64,000 nucleotides of DNA from Theocolax elegans (taxonomy: Eukaryota > Arthropoda > Insecta > Hymenoptera > Cerocephalidae). Each line of letters begins with the position of its first letter. The first letter of the stretch is position 1. The notes beneath the pieces were generated by a model. The model was given only the letters and a program-made list of their open reading frames with translations. It was not told where the DNA came from and ran no database searches. A program made the translations under genes and the position numbers. The stretch covers positions 9,990,848-10,054,847 of the forward strand of contig CM047430.1 of assembly GCA_026168455.1 (NCBI GenBank), read 5' to 3'. Shown piece by piece: positions 36,785 through 48,874 of this stretch.

Positions 36785-38486
36785 AATTAAATAAAAATAA
36801 ATACTTATATTTAAATATTATTGTAGAATTGATTCGATAAAAATTACATTTTTTTTCTATAAAGTATATATCTTAATAAGATATTTGGTATTCAAATAAA
36901 CAGAAATCGTATCTATTATCTAAAATAAAAAATTATTTCTACATTTCAAACTTCCATCAAGGAAGTGTCTTTTATTTATTCTTATAAACTAGGATAATAC
37001 TTGCGCCACCCGTCTGCTAAGTGTTTTCAGGCACTATTTCTTAATTTTGTAATTCATTTGAATTTTATAATTTGGTTACATCAATCACCGATTTGTGAGA
37101 AATTTATTTGATAAGAGCATTTTTATTTTTATTAATTATTTTTTTAATAAATACTTATTTGTATACAGGTCATAATAAGTTAATTATTGTTTTAAAATTT
37201 ATGAGCGTAACTCGATCTAACAGTTTGTTCACGATGTATTAAGTGATAAATACTAAGACGAGTGCGTAAGTAATTTTATGTAGCAGTGGGTATAAAATGC
37301 GTTTTTTACTCACTCACGCGTTTTTTTTTCACCACCCAAGGATATGCGTGGATGAATATGAACTCAGCTCACTTGACGCCAGCGCCATTAATACACGCAT
37401 ATTCTTGGGTGGCGAATTTGTGAAAATAACACTACTGACTGCCCTTATAAGCACTTAGCAGACGGGTGGCGCAAGTATTATATCCTAGTTTATAAGAATA
37501 AATAAAAGACACTTCCTTGATGGAAGTTTGAAATGTAGAAATAATTTTTTATTTTAGACAATAGATACAATTTCTGTTTATATGAATACCAAATATCTTA
37601 TTAAGATATATACTTTATAGAAAATAATGTAATTTTTATCGAATCAATTCTATAATAAAATTTAAATATAAGTATTTATTTTTATTTAATTTATTTACTA
37701 TTCAAAAAACTAATCTCACGTCTTTTATTAGACAACATTTACTCACTTAGAAATGTTTACGAAATGAGTTTTAGTTGCAAATAAGTTATATTATGAATTT
37801 TTAACTCTAGATTCAAAAACCGTTAGCACACATAATTAAATAGATTGCAAATAAATACTATTCTGCAATTCAATCTGACATTGTTATCTAATAAATAAAT
37901 AATTTTAATTCTAACTACCTTATCTTATCTATTTCTTTGAATTTTAATTAAACATTTTTTAAATATTACGAAAATTTCGTATAAAAAATTTCTGCAATTG
38001 AAAGAATTGAAATCAAACTGAAATCGACAAGTATTTTGAATCGTACCATAAATTTATATTTTAAATATAACATTTTTATATATATTACTTAAACTTCGTA
38101 AAAAGTTTCTGCAATTGAAAGCACTGAAATCAAACTGTAATCGACAGTATTTTGCGCTACATAATAAATAAATGTCTTAAATTTTATTTACCAATCTTTT
38201 TTGTGACATAGCATCTTAAGGTTATATAATCAAATAAATTTCAATCAATGTATGTAATTAAAATAAATAAAATAATATAACTTATATGTAAAATTTTAGT
38301 AAAATTTATATGATAAGTGTGTAGTATTTATTTGCAATCTGTTTAATTATGTGTGCTAACGGTTTTTGAATCTAGAGTTAAAAATTCATGATATCTTATT
38401 TGCAACTAAAACTTATTTCGTAAACATTTCTAAGTGAGTAAATGTTGTCTAATAAAAGACGTGAGATTAGTTTTTTGAATAGTAAA
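36785..38486. repeat. 1702-bp repeat, copy 1
   Basis: Repeated at 38487-39858, as far as the copy-2 breakpoint. The first part is an inverted repeat. CTTGCGCCACCCGTCTGC near 37000 pairs with GCAGACGGGTGGCGCAAG near 37460, inside the foldback 36610-37863 centred near 37240. Confidence 0.9.
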
Positions 38487-39858
38487 TAAATTAAAAAAAT
38501 AAATACTTATATTTAAATATTATTGTAGAATGATTCGATAAAAATTACATTTTTTTTCTATAAAGTATATATCTTAATAAGATATTTGGTATTCAAATAA
38601 ACAGAAATCGTATCTATATCTAAAATAAAAAATTATTTCTACATTTCAAACTTCCATCAAGGAAGTGTCTTTTATTTATTCTTATAAACTAGGATAATAC
38701 TTGCGCCACCCGTCTGCTAAGTGTTTTCAGGCACTATTTCTTAATTTTGTAATTCATTTGAATTTTATAATTTGGTTACATCAATCACCGATTTGTGAGA
38801 AATTTATTTGATAAGAGCATTTTTATTTTTATTAATTATTTTTTTAATAAATACTTATTTGTATACAGGTCATAATAAGTTAATTATTGTTTTAAAATTT
38901 ATGAGCGTAACTCGATCTAACAGTTTGTTCACGATGTATTAAGTGATAAATACTAAGACGAGTGCGTAAGTAATTTATGTAGCAGTGGGTATAAAATGCG
39001 TTTTTTACTCACTCACGCGTTTTTTTTTCACCACCCAAGGATATGCGTGGATGAATATGAACTCAGCTCACTTGACGCCAGCGCCATTAATACACGCATA
39101 TTCTTGGGTGGCGAATTTGTGAAAATAACACTACTGACTGCCCTTATAAGCACTTAGCAGACGGGTGGCGCAATGTATTATATCCTAGTTTATAAGAATA
39201 AATAAAAGACACTTCCTTGATGGAAGTTTGAAATGTAGAAATAATTTTTTATTTTAGACAATAGATACAATTTCTGTTTATATGAATACCAAATATCTTA
39301 TTAAGATATATACTTTATAGAAAATAATGTAATTTTTATCGAATCAATTCTATAATAAAATTTAAATATAAGTATTTATTTTTATTTAATTTATTTACTA
39401 TTCAAAAAACTAATCTCACGTCTTTTATTAGACAACATTTACTCACTTAGAAATGTTTACGAAATGAGTTTTAGTTGCAAATAAGTTATATTATGAATTT
39501 TTAACTCTAGATTCAAAAACCGTTAGCACACATAATTAAATAGATTGCAAATAAATACTATTCTGCAATTCAATCTGACATTGTTATCTAATAAATAAAT
39601 AATTTTAATTCTAACTACCTTATCTTATCTATTTCTTTGAATTTTAATTAAACATTTTTTAAATATTACGAAAATTTCGTATAAAAAATTTCTGCAATTG
39701 AAAGAATTGAAATCAAACTGAAATCGACAAGTATTTTGAATCGTACCATAAATTTATATTTTAAATATAACATTTTTATATATATTACTTAAACTTCGTA
39801 AAAAGTTTCTGCAATTGAAAGCACTGAAATCAAACTGTAATCGACAAGTATTTTGAAC
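38487..39858. repeat. 1702-bp repeat, copy 2 (truncated)
   Basis: The same sequence as 36785-38160, including the foldback with centre near 38940. After CAAACTGTAATCGACA the copies diverge: copy 1 continues into the shared 345-bp block, copy 2 into the SINE-bearing foldback. Confidence 0.9.
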
Positions 39859-41260
39859 CATGCAAAAATGTCTACCAATCTGAATACAGATTTTTTTTTA
39901 TGAAAAGTATCTTTCACTATTATTTTTCATTTCTGGCCCTCACATGCTTTACAGTAATAAATAAATAATATTCTAATGATATTAATTTGTGCAAAATTAA
40001 TTTCTGCAATACTAATAAACTGGACATTTCTTTTTTATTCTTTTAAATAATAAAATAATACTTGCACCACCGTTGGTTAAACGCTTCATATTTGTGTTAA
40101 TTCTGACTATATTAACTGATGTTACATTTTATAAATAATTACATACATCTTAGCTATTATATCTTATTAATTAATTAATTAATTGGTAAAATCGTCATGT
40201 AGATTGTATATATACTTAGTTAAGTGAAATAATAATTATTTTACATAACTACTAAGAAAAACTTGTATTTAAAAAATAACCGCAAGGCATTATACTGAGT
40301 TTACTGATATGAAAACTTTTTCGTTTTTTTTTATTATTTTAACGTCGCTCTTCTTATGCTCCCAAACCGGTGCTAATCTGCGACGGAGGTCATAGGATGT
40401 CTTGGTGAAAAAAGCACTTGTTGAAAATACAGTCGCCAGTGGTGCTTGTATCAATCGGCCGGGGCCGGGAATCAAACCTGGGACCTCCAGATTACGAGTC
40501 CGACGCCCTACCGACCGAGCCATCGCAAGCCTCTTTTGAGAACTTCATTAGATAAAAATAATGATGTCTATTTTTCCATTGGTGATGTAGGATAATAAAA
40601 TTGCCAGAAAGTATTGCTATATTTATTTATTATTACTCATTGCAGTTTCTTCACGGTATTATACTTTCATAAATGTAAAGGAATACATTAGTAAGTGAGA
40701 ATTAACACATATATGAAGTGTTTAACCAACGGTGGTGCAAGTATTATTTTATTATTTAAAAGAATAAAAAAGAAATGTCCAATTTATTAGTATTGCAGAA
40801 ATTAATTTTGCACAAATTAATATCATTAGAATATTATTTATTTATTACTGTAAAACATGTGAGGGCCAGAAATGAAAAATAATAGTGAAAAATACTTTAC
40901 ATAAATAAAAATCTGTATTCAGATTGGTAGAAATTTTTGCATGGTTCAAAATACTTGTCGATTACAGTTTGACTTCAGTGCTTTCAATTGCAGAAACTTT
41001 TTACGAAGTTTAAGTAATATATATAAAAATGTTTATTGAAAATATAAATTTATGGTACGATTAAAATACTTGTCAATTTCAGTTTGATTTTCGTAATAAA
41101 ATTTAAAATTAAATTCGTAATAAAATTAAAAACGAAATTTTCGTAATATTTAAAAAAATGTTTAATTAAAATTCAAAGAAATAGATAAAATAAGGTAGTT
41201 AGAATTAAAATTATTTATTTATTAGATAACAATGTCAGATTGAATTGCAGAATTTATTTA
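39660..41260. mobile_element. Foldback element with a SINE in its loop
   Basis: The arms are about 39660-40100 and 40710-41260. AATACTTGCACCACCGTTGG near 40060 pairs with CCAACGGTGGTGCAAGTATT near 40730. GGCCCTCACATG pairs with CATGTGAGGGCC, and AATTGAAAGCACTGAA pairs with the opposite strand near 40980. The loop between them contains the SINE at 40322-40530. Confidence 0.8.
40322..40530 (-). mobile_element. tRNA-derived SINE
   Basis: The minus strand opens with a tRNA-like head. Box A-like TGGCTCGGTCGGTAGGGCG is at 40522-40504, an anticodon-loop-like CTCGTAA follows, and box B GGTTTGATTCC is at 40479-40469. A non-tRNA body and an A-rich 3' tail (the T run at 40322-40340 on the plus strand) come after. 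The loop would give a Thr-type CGT anticodon. There is no matching acceptor stem, so this is a SINE and not a working tRNA gene. The 77-codon frame across it is incidental. Confidence 0.7.
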
Positions 41261-41263
41261 TCC

Positions 41264-41690
41264 GATAACAATTTTCAAAGTTTGATTAGAATAACACAAT
41301 ACTTGCGGGTTTTGACACCTTCTTGGAATGTGTTTTCAAATTGAATACTTTCAATTGCAGAAAAATATTATGGAATATAAGTTAGATATAGAAAAGGTGT
41401 AATTAAAATACAAATAAGTAGAGAAAATATGGGAATTAGAATCAAAGATATTTTTATCTTATACTTTAAAATTTATCAGACAACAATTTTATTTATCAGA
41501 TAACAATTTTCAAAATTTGATTAGAATAACACAATAGTTGCGGGTTTTGACACCTTTTTGAAAGGTGTTTTTGATTTCAGTTTTTTCAATTGCAGAAAAC
41601 TATTATGGAGTATAAATTACTTATAAAAAGTTGTAATTAAAATATGAATAAGTAGAAAAAATGTGGGAGTTAGAATCTCGATTACACATT
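41264..41690. repeat. Two-copy tandem repeat of about 230 bp
   Basis: ATTAGAATAACACAATA, TTGCGGGTTTTGACACCT and TTTCAATTGCAGAAAA recur in the same order about 232 bases apart. The unit is related to the foldback arms just upstream. Confidence 0.7.
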
Positions 41691-42408
41691 GAATATAATG
41701 TAACAGTAAAAAAAAGACATCAAAAATCTGAGGGGTTAAATTAGCTGTCTATAATGGCTCTCGCGCTATACTTTGCGTTAGGCGCTATCGCGCCTTTTGA
41801 TTGATTTTGATTCTGTATTATGTTACCTATAGATCGTATACCGTCATATATCTTTCTATATATACAAAGAGGATTTAGAAGGATAAAGAAATAAGTCGTT
41901 TTCTATTTAAGCTGAGTAAAGACAAGTGACGAGCCCCTGTAATTACGATATAACAACAAATAAATAAGTGTTACATACACAGGAAAAAGAAGAAAGATCG
42001 AACGTAGAGAACAAATAATAATTTTTACAGGAGTGCGAGAGGGCAAATTCCGAGTGAAACGTGTTTTTAACTTTTTATACTTTGTAATATTATGTACACA
42101 TTCTTATCAAACCGATTAATTTTTACATAGAATATAGCTAAAACATTTAAAAATAGTAACGTTTACACAGATCAAAATACATTGCAATTATATAGTTTGC
42201 AATGAATATTGAATAATCTTGAAGAATCTTCGAACTATAAGGTACATGTTCCCCAAATATCGGTTTACATTTATAATTAGCATTTTCCTTTCTTTGAAAC
42301 ATTTATTTTCTGTTTACGTAATTAATTAAATACAACTTCTTATACCGCGAAATATTTGAAATATTTATACGTTCTTTTTTTAAATTGAATAAATATCTTG
42401 TGATGTGG
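41691..42408. other. Non-coding flank
   Basis: No gene seen. 41740-41800 ends GGCGCTATCGCGCCTTTTGATT and matches, inverted, the insert at 11409-11475. Confidence 0.5.
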
Positions 42409-45351
42409 GTACATTACCGAGGCCACCTGAAAATAATATATATAGAATATTAATATTAGTTGGTATAAAAAGAGTCTATATTAATTAAGTATACTTATCT
42501 AGTTGTCCTATTGGATTGATGCGAAGGTCTGTTAGGTTGTCCTTGGATCAGCGTGTCCTGGGTTCCCTCGGTGACAGGTACTCCTTGGCACGCTGCATCT
42601 GAAAAAGAGAAATATATTAATAGGGGTATTTACTAAATAATATAATGAATAGTAAGGACAGGTATTATGGGAAAATTAGATAGGGAGTTTATAAATATTA
42701 ATAATAATATAAGTAGGGAGATGTAAGGAAAATGACAACGGATGGGTGTGTTGATTATTAATTGGAAAAAGAGAAAGAAGAGAATATTAAATATTACAAT
42801 AAGTAAGGTAAAAGTACCAGTGCCGGAACGGTTTTTGAATAGGTATATGAATTTTACTTATTTTTGAGCAAAATAAAGAGCTATACCATTAATTTGTGTT
42901 CGCTTATGAAAAATTAATATTTTTTCTTATTGATTCTATTTTTTTATGCTTAATTTTAACTTTTATTATTAAATAGGAGATAAAAAACTGATAATGTGAA
43001 TTTGTACGCTATTTGGAACATTTAAAATAATTTTATAGGTTAGAAACTTGTTTTTTAAATAATTTATTTTCAACGCATAGTTGACTCTTCAAAGATGATG
43101 TAAAATATTAAAATAGTTATTAGTTAATAAAAACTATCAAAAAGACATTTAAAAAGTGTAAATAAATATAAAATATCTTTATGTTAAAAGTGTTTCACGA
43201 AACGGACAAAATATAGATTTATGTACCAATTATGAAACATTTTTTCTTGCTGTTCCAAACTTATGGACATGAGAAAATGATGTACATATTTTGGAACAGT
43301 ATAATTTATGAATCAATTAGATAGAAATTTGAATTTTAGTATATATCATATAAAAGTATAGCTTATATACATAATATATGTTTATAAAGTAGAATGAAAT
43401 ATGTTTAAATAGCTTAAAATAAGGCTTCGGAAATCAGCACTACTTGTCACCATAACCTTTCAAATTAGTTAACTTTTGACCCTTTTATAATTTTTTTACT
43501 TGATTACATATTGTTTACGTTCTTAAATTTATAAATCTATATTTCTTAACTTATTTGAAATTTGATTTATTTTTTTCACTTATAAAAGACTGAAAGTTTT
43601 GTTAAAATATAATAATTTAACTCTATGTTCCACAATACGGCACGTTCCGCAATAGGTACTTTTACCTTAAGTATTAACAGGGATAAGGAATGGGTGGAAT
43701 TAATAATAATAATTTATATATAATAAATTAAATAAATATAAATAGATATTGTTTAGTTGGGAATAAACAAGGTAAGGAGTGTTACGTGTTAAGGAGAAAG
43801 AGGATTGTTAGAAGGGAAGTACAGGTTATATTAATAACTATAATTAATTATTATAAATATTTATAGTTACCAAAAACACTTATTAATAAGCATAATATAC
43901 TTATACAATCTTCTCCGTGAGCGTTTGTTGACGTCGGCGTTGGAGACATTTCGCAGTGTGCCGTGTCGCCTGTGGAGCCTTGGTAGAGGTATACGCGCAC
44001 CTCCGGACGCGCATCACTCCGCGGTAGTACCCGGGTACTACTCCCGCCGGTGGGGATCGCGCACACCCGGGGAAACGGTCGCGAGGCACGTTGTTTACGT
44101 GCCGGCCCGCGCTCAGTTGTCGCCATCTTGAATCGATCTAGATTCAAGCGTGCGCACACTGAACACGCGGTCCGCGCTCGTATCGATACGGGGATCGCGC
44201 GCATATAGTATAGGGAATTCGGAACGCGGATAGTGGGGGAACATGTGTATAAGAGTACGGAGATAAATGTATATTTGAATTTAGCGCTGTTAAATAGAGA
44301 ATAATTTAGTGATCTATTGAACCAATCAATAGATGACTTTATTAGAGAATAAGACTTCCGTATGGGTCAATATGACAGCATATTACGTTATATGACTGTA
44401 ATTACCTTAAATACGGAAATTCGAAATACTAGTTGGGACAATGATAACTTATGCAAATTAGTTGTCATTTTTATTTATAGTAGGGTAAATATGGGTAGCT
44501 TTATTACACCTGTGACGGATACGGAAGGGTTGGAGAATTATAATATTGCCGTATCCCTCGCAGGTAACGAGAGAGAGAACAGATAGGGATATTAGGAGAT
44601 TGAGGGAGATAGAAAATCGGGGAAGAAGTTTGGCGTGACTCGGGAAAACGGATCATCGCCATTCTGATTCTACCCACCGAAAAGTACACGATAGATTCTA
44701 TCGATCGCAAATTTTGATTTCGGAGATTTATCGTAGTTATTTTACTATAAAGGAGGATTTATTTTTGTATAAGAAGGATTAAGGAGTATCCATAGATTTA
44801 TCACTCTAATAAGGAGGAATAATTATTCAAAAGTTATACAGATATATATATATATAAATTTCCAAACGGAATAGCATCCAATGAATATATTTGGATATTA
44901 TTTATATTATATTGATTATCTTATTGATTTATTTACATCGAATTGGTGAGTTATTTTAATTATTAAAATAATAATTGATTTATTTAGTGGGGACAAAATA
45001 AGGATAAACTCAGTGTGCGTTTTTTCTTATTAAAATTAAATTATTTTTTTGATTTATTATAAAGTAACGTTCTCTCTCTCGTAGTTAGTGGTGCCACGGG
45101 ATCTATTATTAGATCCCGTAATATAATTATATATATTTAAATTTTGCTAAGGGTGTTAATATTCGTTACGCGGTTTAATAGGTATCCGGACTTATTATTT
45201 TATTCAACGGAACTTCCTCTGGGTGAGTCCACCGGGTGATCAGGACGAATAAATTAATATTATTGTTTTTTTTCTTTTCGATGATGTTTGGGATCCGGAT
45301 AATTTTGTTTAAATAATATTTTCGTTATTTGAATTAAAAACCAGCATCACA
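42409..45351 (+). repeat. 5' LTR
   Basis: Starts TGTGATG and ends CATCACA. It is about 2.08 kb once the 862-bp MITE and its extra TA are removed. The first part matches the 3' LTR at 53016-53607. The middle (43910-44220) is GC- and CpG-rich, with GTCGCCATCTTGAA near 44118, and is likely the promoter region. A further copy of part of this LTR sits at 30340-30652. Open frames within it (43851-44204, 44362-44586) show no family resemblance. Confidence 0.88.
42806..43667. mobile_element. TA-flanked MITE inside the 5' LTR (862 bp)
   Basis: Ends AGGTAAAAGTACC and GGTACTTTTACCT, with TA on each side (42804-42805 and 43668-43669). The 3' LTR at the same place reads ATAAGTAAGTATTAAC without the insert, which gives the exact empty site. 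No ORF of note, so it is a non-autonomous Tc1/mariner-type element. Confidence 0.9.
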
Positions 45352-45353
45352 TT

Positions 45354-45368
45354 TGGCGCCCAACGTGT
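45354..45368 (+). other. Primer-binding-site candidate
   Basis: TGGCGCCCAACGTG lies two bases after the LTR end. TGG at its start fits the CCA end of a tRNA primer. I do not assign the tRNA. Confidence 0.6.
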
Positions 45369-46458
45369 GTTTTTATTCTACATTTAGTGATTAAATTATT
45401 TTCGGTTTGTTAGCAAATTTAACGGTTTTTTTTGTACATCGGCGGAAGTTGAATTAACGAATATTTTAAGGAGTGTTTTAGAAATTTCTCAGTGGGGTAG
45501 AGAGAGAGAAATTTTGGGCGTCGGTTACGCCATTTTGGAAAATTGAAAATTCGTTTGCTGCCATTTTAACGTTTAACTGGCCGCGTTGAAATTTAATTAT
45601 TATATCGTTTCTAGCGGGAGATAAACTGATATATTATTTTATTTTTTTTATTATTATTGTAATAATTATTGTCGTTGCTGTCTGTTGCTATCATCTATTT
45701 TGCAAGCATTTTTTGTGGGCTTCTGCTATTTTATGGGTGATTTGTTGATTGTCGAATCAAGGTTAATAAATCTTTTATTCGACAATTTAACAATTGTTGC
45801 AGTAGACAGTGACATCGCCTCGTGCCAAATAAAAAAATAGTTGGGAGATAATTATTTATTTTATTTATTGTGTTATTTTCTGATATTTGGGACGTATATA
45901 AATTATTATTCATGGTAAATTTTGAATATATGTATTGGAATTGACCATTTGTAAAAGCAATCAGGAGTTGGACGTGAGGACACCACAAGGAGATAAATTT
46001 CTTTTTTGTTTCACCAGCCATTTTAATAAGGATTTATTTATTTATTTATTTTTTTTTTTTTCATTTTTTAGGAAGATATACAAAACGGTAATCTCCAGAA
46101 TAATAATTATAATTTATATTTTTATAATTTATATTTATTTTTATTTGCCAATATTTATTTATATTTATATAGCGGATGTGCATTTTTTCTGTTTCTCTTT
46201 GTTCGTGATTTACAGTGGGGTTTAGGAAAATTTATTTATTTGGCGCGAGGCTTTATCTGGTCAGATCGGACCCGTGCACCGAAGAGTTCCCGTTTAATTC
46301 AGTTTACGGGGGAATTAATATTACTGAGTTTGATTAAGGGAAAGCGGAATATTAAAGTCATTTTTATTTTTTTTTGTTCGTGTTTTTAAGTTATTCTCTC
46401 GGTTGTTCGTAGTTATTTTTTTGTTGTTGTTGCTTTTGTGGTATTTTAGTTTACTAAA
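45369..46458 (+). other. Untranslated leader of the Gypsy element
   Basis: About 1.1 kb with no supported gene between the primer site and gag. It has T-rich runs and short AT repeats. Confidence 0.5.
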
Positions 46459-48790
46459 ATGAGTAGTCATAAGGAAAGGATGGAAAATATCCTTAAACAG
46501 TCTACAGAGGCGAGGGAATTATCTAGAAAGATTTCAAAAATAGACCCGAAACTAATAAAGGAATTATTGGAAAAACAAGGGTTAAGTACAGTAGGGTCAT
46601 TTGGGACATTAAAAGATAGGTTATTAAGGGCGGACTGTAGGAAAATAGATGTTAACTTAAACGTACCGTGGTATACGGATGACGAAGGGGAGGGGGAAAT
46701 ACCGACAAGGGCAGATGAAACAGAAGTAGAACAACCCATTAATGAGATTAGTAAGGAAAATAGTGACAAAGGGGAATGTAATAGAAAAGGGAAACAAATA
46801 AAGGAGAGTGAAGACAAAATAATGGAAAGTGTTAGTCAGGAGTAGTGGAAGTAGGGAAAGAGACTCAGATTAGTGAAAAGAATCAGGAGAAAACGGGTGC
46901 ACGTAAAAAATCGAACGGGAAACCAAAGGAAACGGTAACTGCGGATAGAAGCGAAGTAGTAGGGAGTAACATAGATGTAGGGAGTTTGAGGATATTAGTA
47001 ACCGACATTATTAGGGAGGTTATGGGTAATCAGTTAAAAAGCGCGTTAATTAAAATAGTAGATGCAAGGTTGCAAAATTTGCAAGCTAGCAAACAGGTAG
47101 AAGAGTTAGGTCAACCAGAAAGGGTTGAAACCGAGGGAGATATTAATAATAGTAGAGATTTAGTGGAATATAGTGAATTAAAGAATTCATTAGTAGAAGA
47201 ATCAAAGCGTAAAGTGACAAATGGTAGTGCGGACGAATTAGGATCGAGAAAAAGAGAATCTACTCCCAAGTGATGTAATAACTTAGGGCCAAAGAAGTTA
47301 GGTTTCTCAAAGGGCGAGTTTTTATATAATAAGGGGAAAAGAATTTATTATGTTGAAGAAACCGACACAGGTAGTAGTTCAGAAGAGGAAATATGCAAAA
47401 GTAGGAGAGTCCATAAAGAAAAAAGTTAATGCGTAGACAGATAGATCAGAATCAGGATAGGGAGTTAGTTGGGACAGATATGAGCGGAAATAGTGAGAAT
47501 GAGGGAGTCTGGGAAACTCCGAGGTCTAATAAGACCAGCCAACGCCAGAGAGGGGTGAATCAGTTGCGCAGTATGCAGTGTGTTAAAATGCTGCAAAACT
47601 GGAAAATACACTTTTCTGGCGAAGGTAAGGAGGGTCCGGAGGAGTACTTGGCTCAACTTCAAGATTGCTATGAAGGAACAGCGTATTCGGATACAGAGTT
47701 CCTAAGCGCGATTCCTTGTACGCTATCGAAAACCGCGGTTAGGTGGTTTCGATCAGTAAAGGAAAAGTTTAAGACGCTTTAAGAGTTTAAACGCGCATTC
47801 AGACATAGATTCATGGGAATATTAGATAGAGAGGATATCATGGAAGAGTTGCGTAGAAGGACTCAATCAAAGGGAGAAGATATAGCTAGTTATTTATTGT
47901 GCATTAGATTTTAAGAAACCTCCGTCGGAATGTCAGCTGGTTCCATTGATATTTCGTAATCTGTTGCCGGAGTATCGTAAGGCAATGGAAAACGAATATC
48001 TCGATAGTTTGGACGATATTGAGAAGTGGGGGAGAAAATACGAACGGAAGAAAGAATTAGACAACCGTTACGTTCCTCCGCCACCTAAGGAAAGGACTTG
48101 GATTCCAGAAGCCGCATACCCAGGGCCGAGAGTAAAGGGTAAGGTGGCTAAGGTGGAAGAAAATGAACAGGGTGTAGTTGGGTCGAAGGACAAGCTGAAT
48201 CCGGCGAAGGTAGACAAAGGTTCGAGTAAAAGCGCGGTTAAGGCTAAAGTGAAGGTGGATTCGCAGGAGCAGCCAATCACAGCTGCAATGGTTGTGGCCA
48301 AGCAGGCACCACCACAAAATGCGAGACCACCGGTACAGCAGCAGACTGGTTGGTCAAGACCACCAGCTGATGGCCAACGGGTGAATTATAACGATCGGAA
48401 TTTTAATCGTAGGGAATTTCCGTCGAATAGGTGGCAGAATCAACCCGATAGTAGGGATTTTCAGTCGAATAGGTGGCAGAATAGACCAGATAATAGGGAA
48501 TTTAGGGAGTAGAATAGATTTGTTAGTAATGGAAATAGGGACGAGAATAGAGCTTTTCACGGTCCGTGTTTCGAGTGTCAGAAGGTAGGGCATAGGAGTT
48601 CCGAGTGTCCCAATAGGAAGTGCTATTTTTGTAAAAAACCGGGTCATAACATACGAAACTGCTCCCTTCGCAAAACTGAGGGGTTAGCATGTCAAGTTTG
48701 TAAAACAGTTGGGACGACATTCGACGATTGTCCGAATTGTACACAGTTTAGGGGGATGTTGGGAAACGGCAAATCGGGAGTTCAGAAAGG
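46459..48790 (+). pseudogene. gag: gag-like gene with SAP-like and zinc-knuckle regions (broken)
   Basis: The Met at 46459 follows the leader. Residues 24-53 resemble a SAP DNA-binding motif (LIKELLEKQGLSTVG, then LKDRLL). A TAG at 46843 and frameshifts lead into 46845-47273 (Lys/Glu-rich), then 47429-47782, with a retroelement gag core (LQNWKIHFSGEG, YLAQLQDCYEG, AVRWFRSVKEKF), then 47946-48512 with Arg/Asn/Gln-rich NRWQNxPD repeats. After a TAG at 48510 the same frame carries knuckles CFECQKVGHRSSEC and CYFCKKPGHNIRNC, and a third, CQVCKTVGTTFDDC, in which His is replaced by Thr. Gag forms the particle and packages RNA; the knuckles bind nucleic acid. Confidence 0.82.
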
Positions 48791-48874
48791 TCCCCTGACT
48801 CTCGAATCACGGCAGTAGGGACCGATAGGGCGTTACCAAGTTACTGTTTCCCAGACGTAAATTTAGAAGTAAGG

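Noticed and set aside
40440..40530. A functional tRNA-Thr gene on the minus strand
   Set aside because: Boxes A and B are present but there is no paired acceptor stem, and the sequence runs into a SINE body with an A-rich tail.
45731..46225. ORFs in the Gypsy leader (45731-46021 minus, 45935-46225 plus)
   Set aside because: AT-rich, low complexity and not aligned with gag; better explained as untranslated leader.
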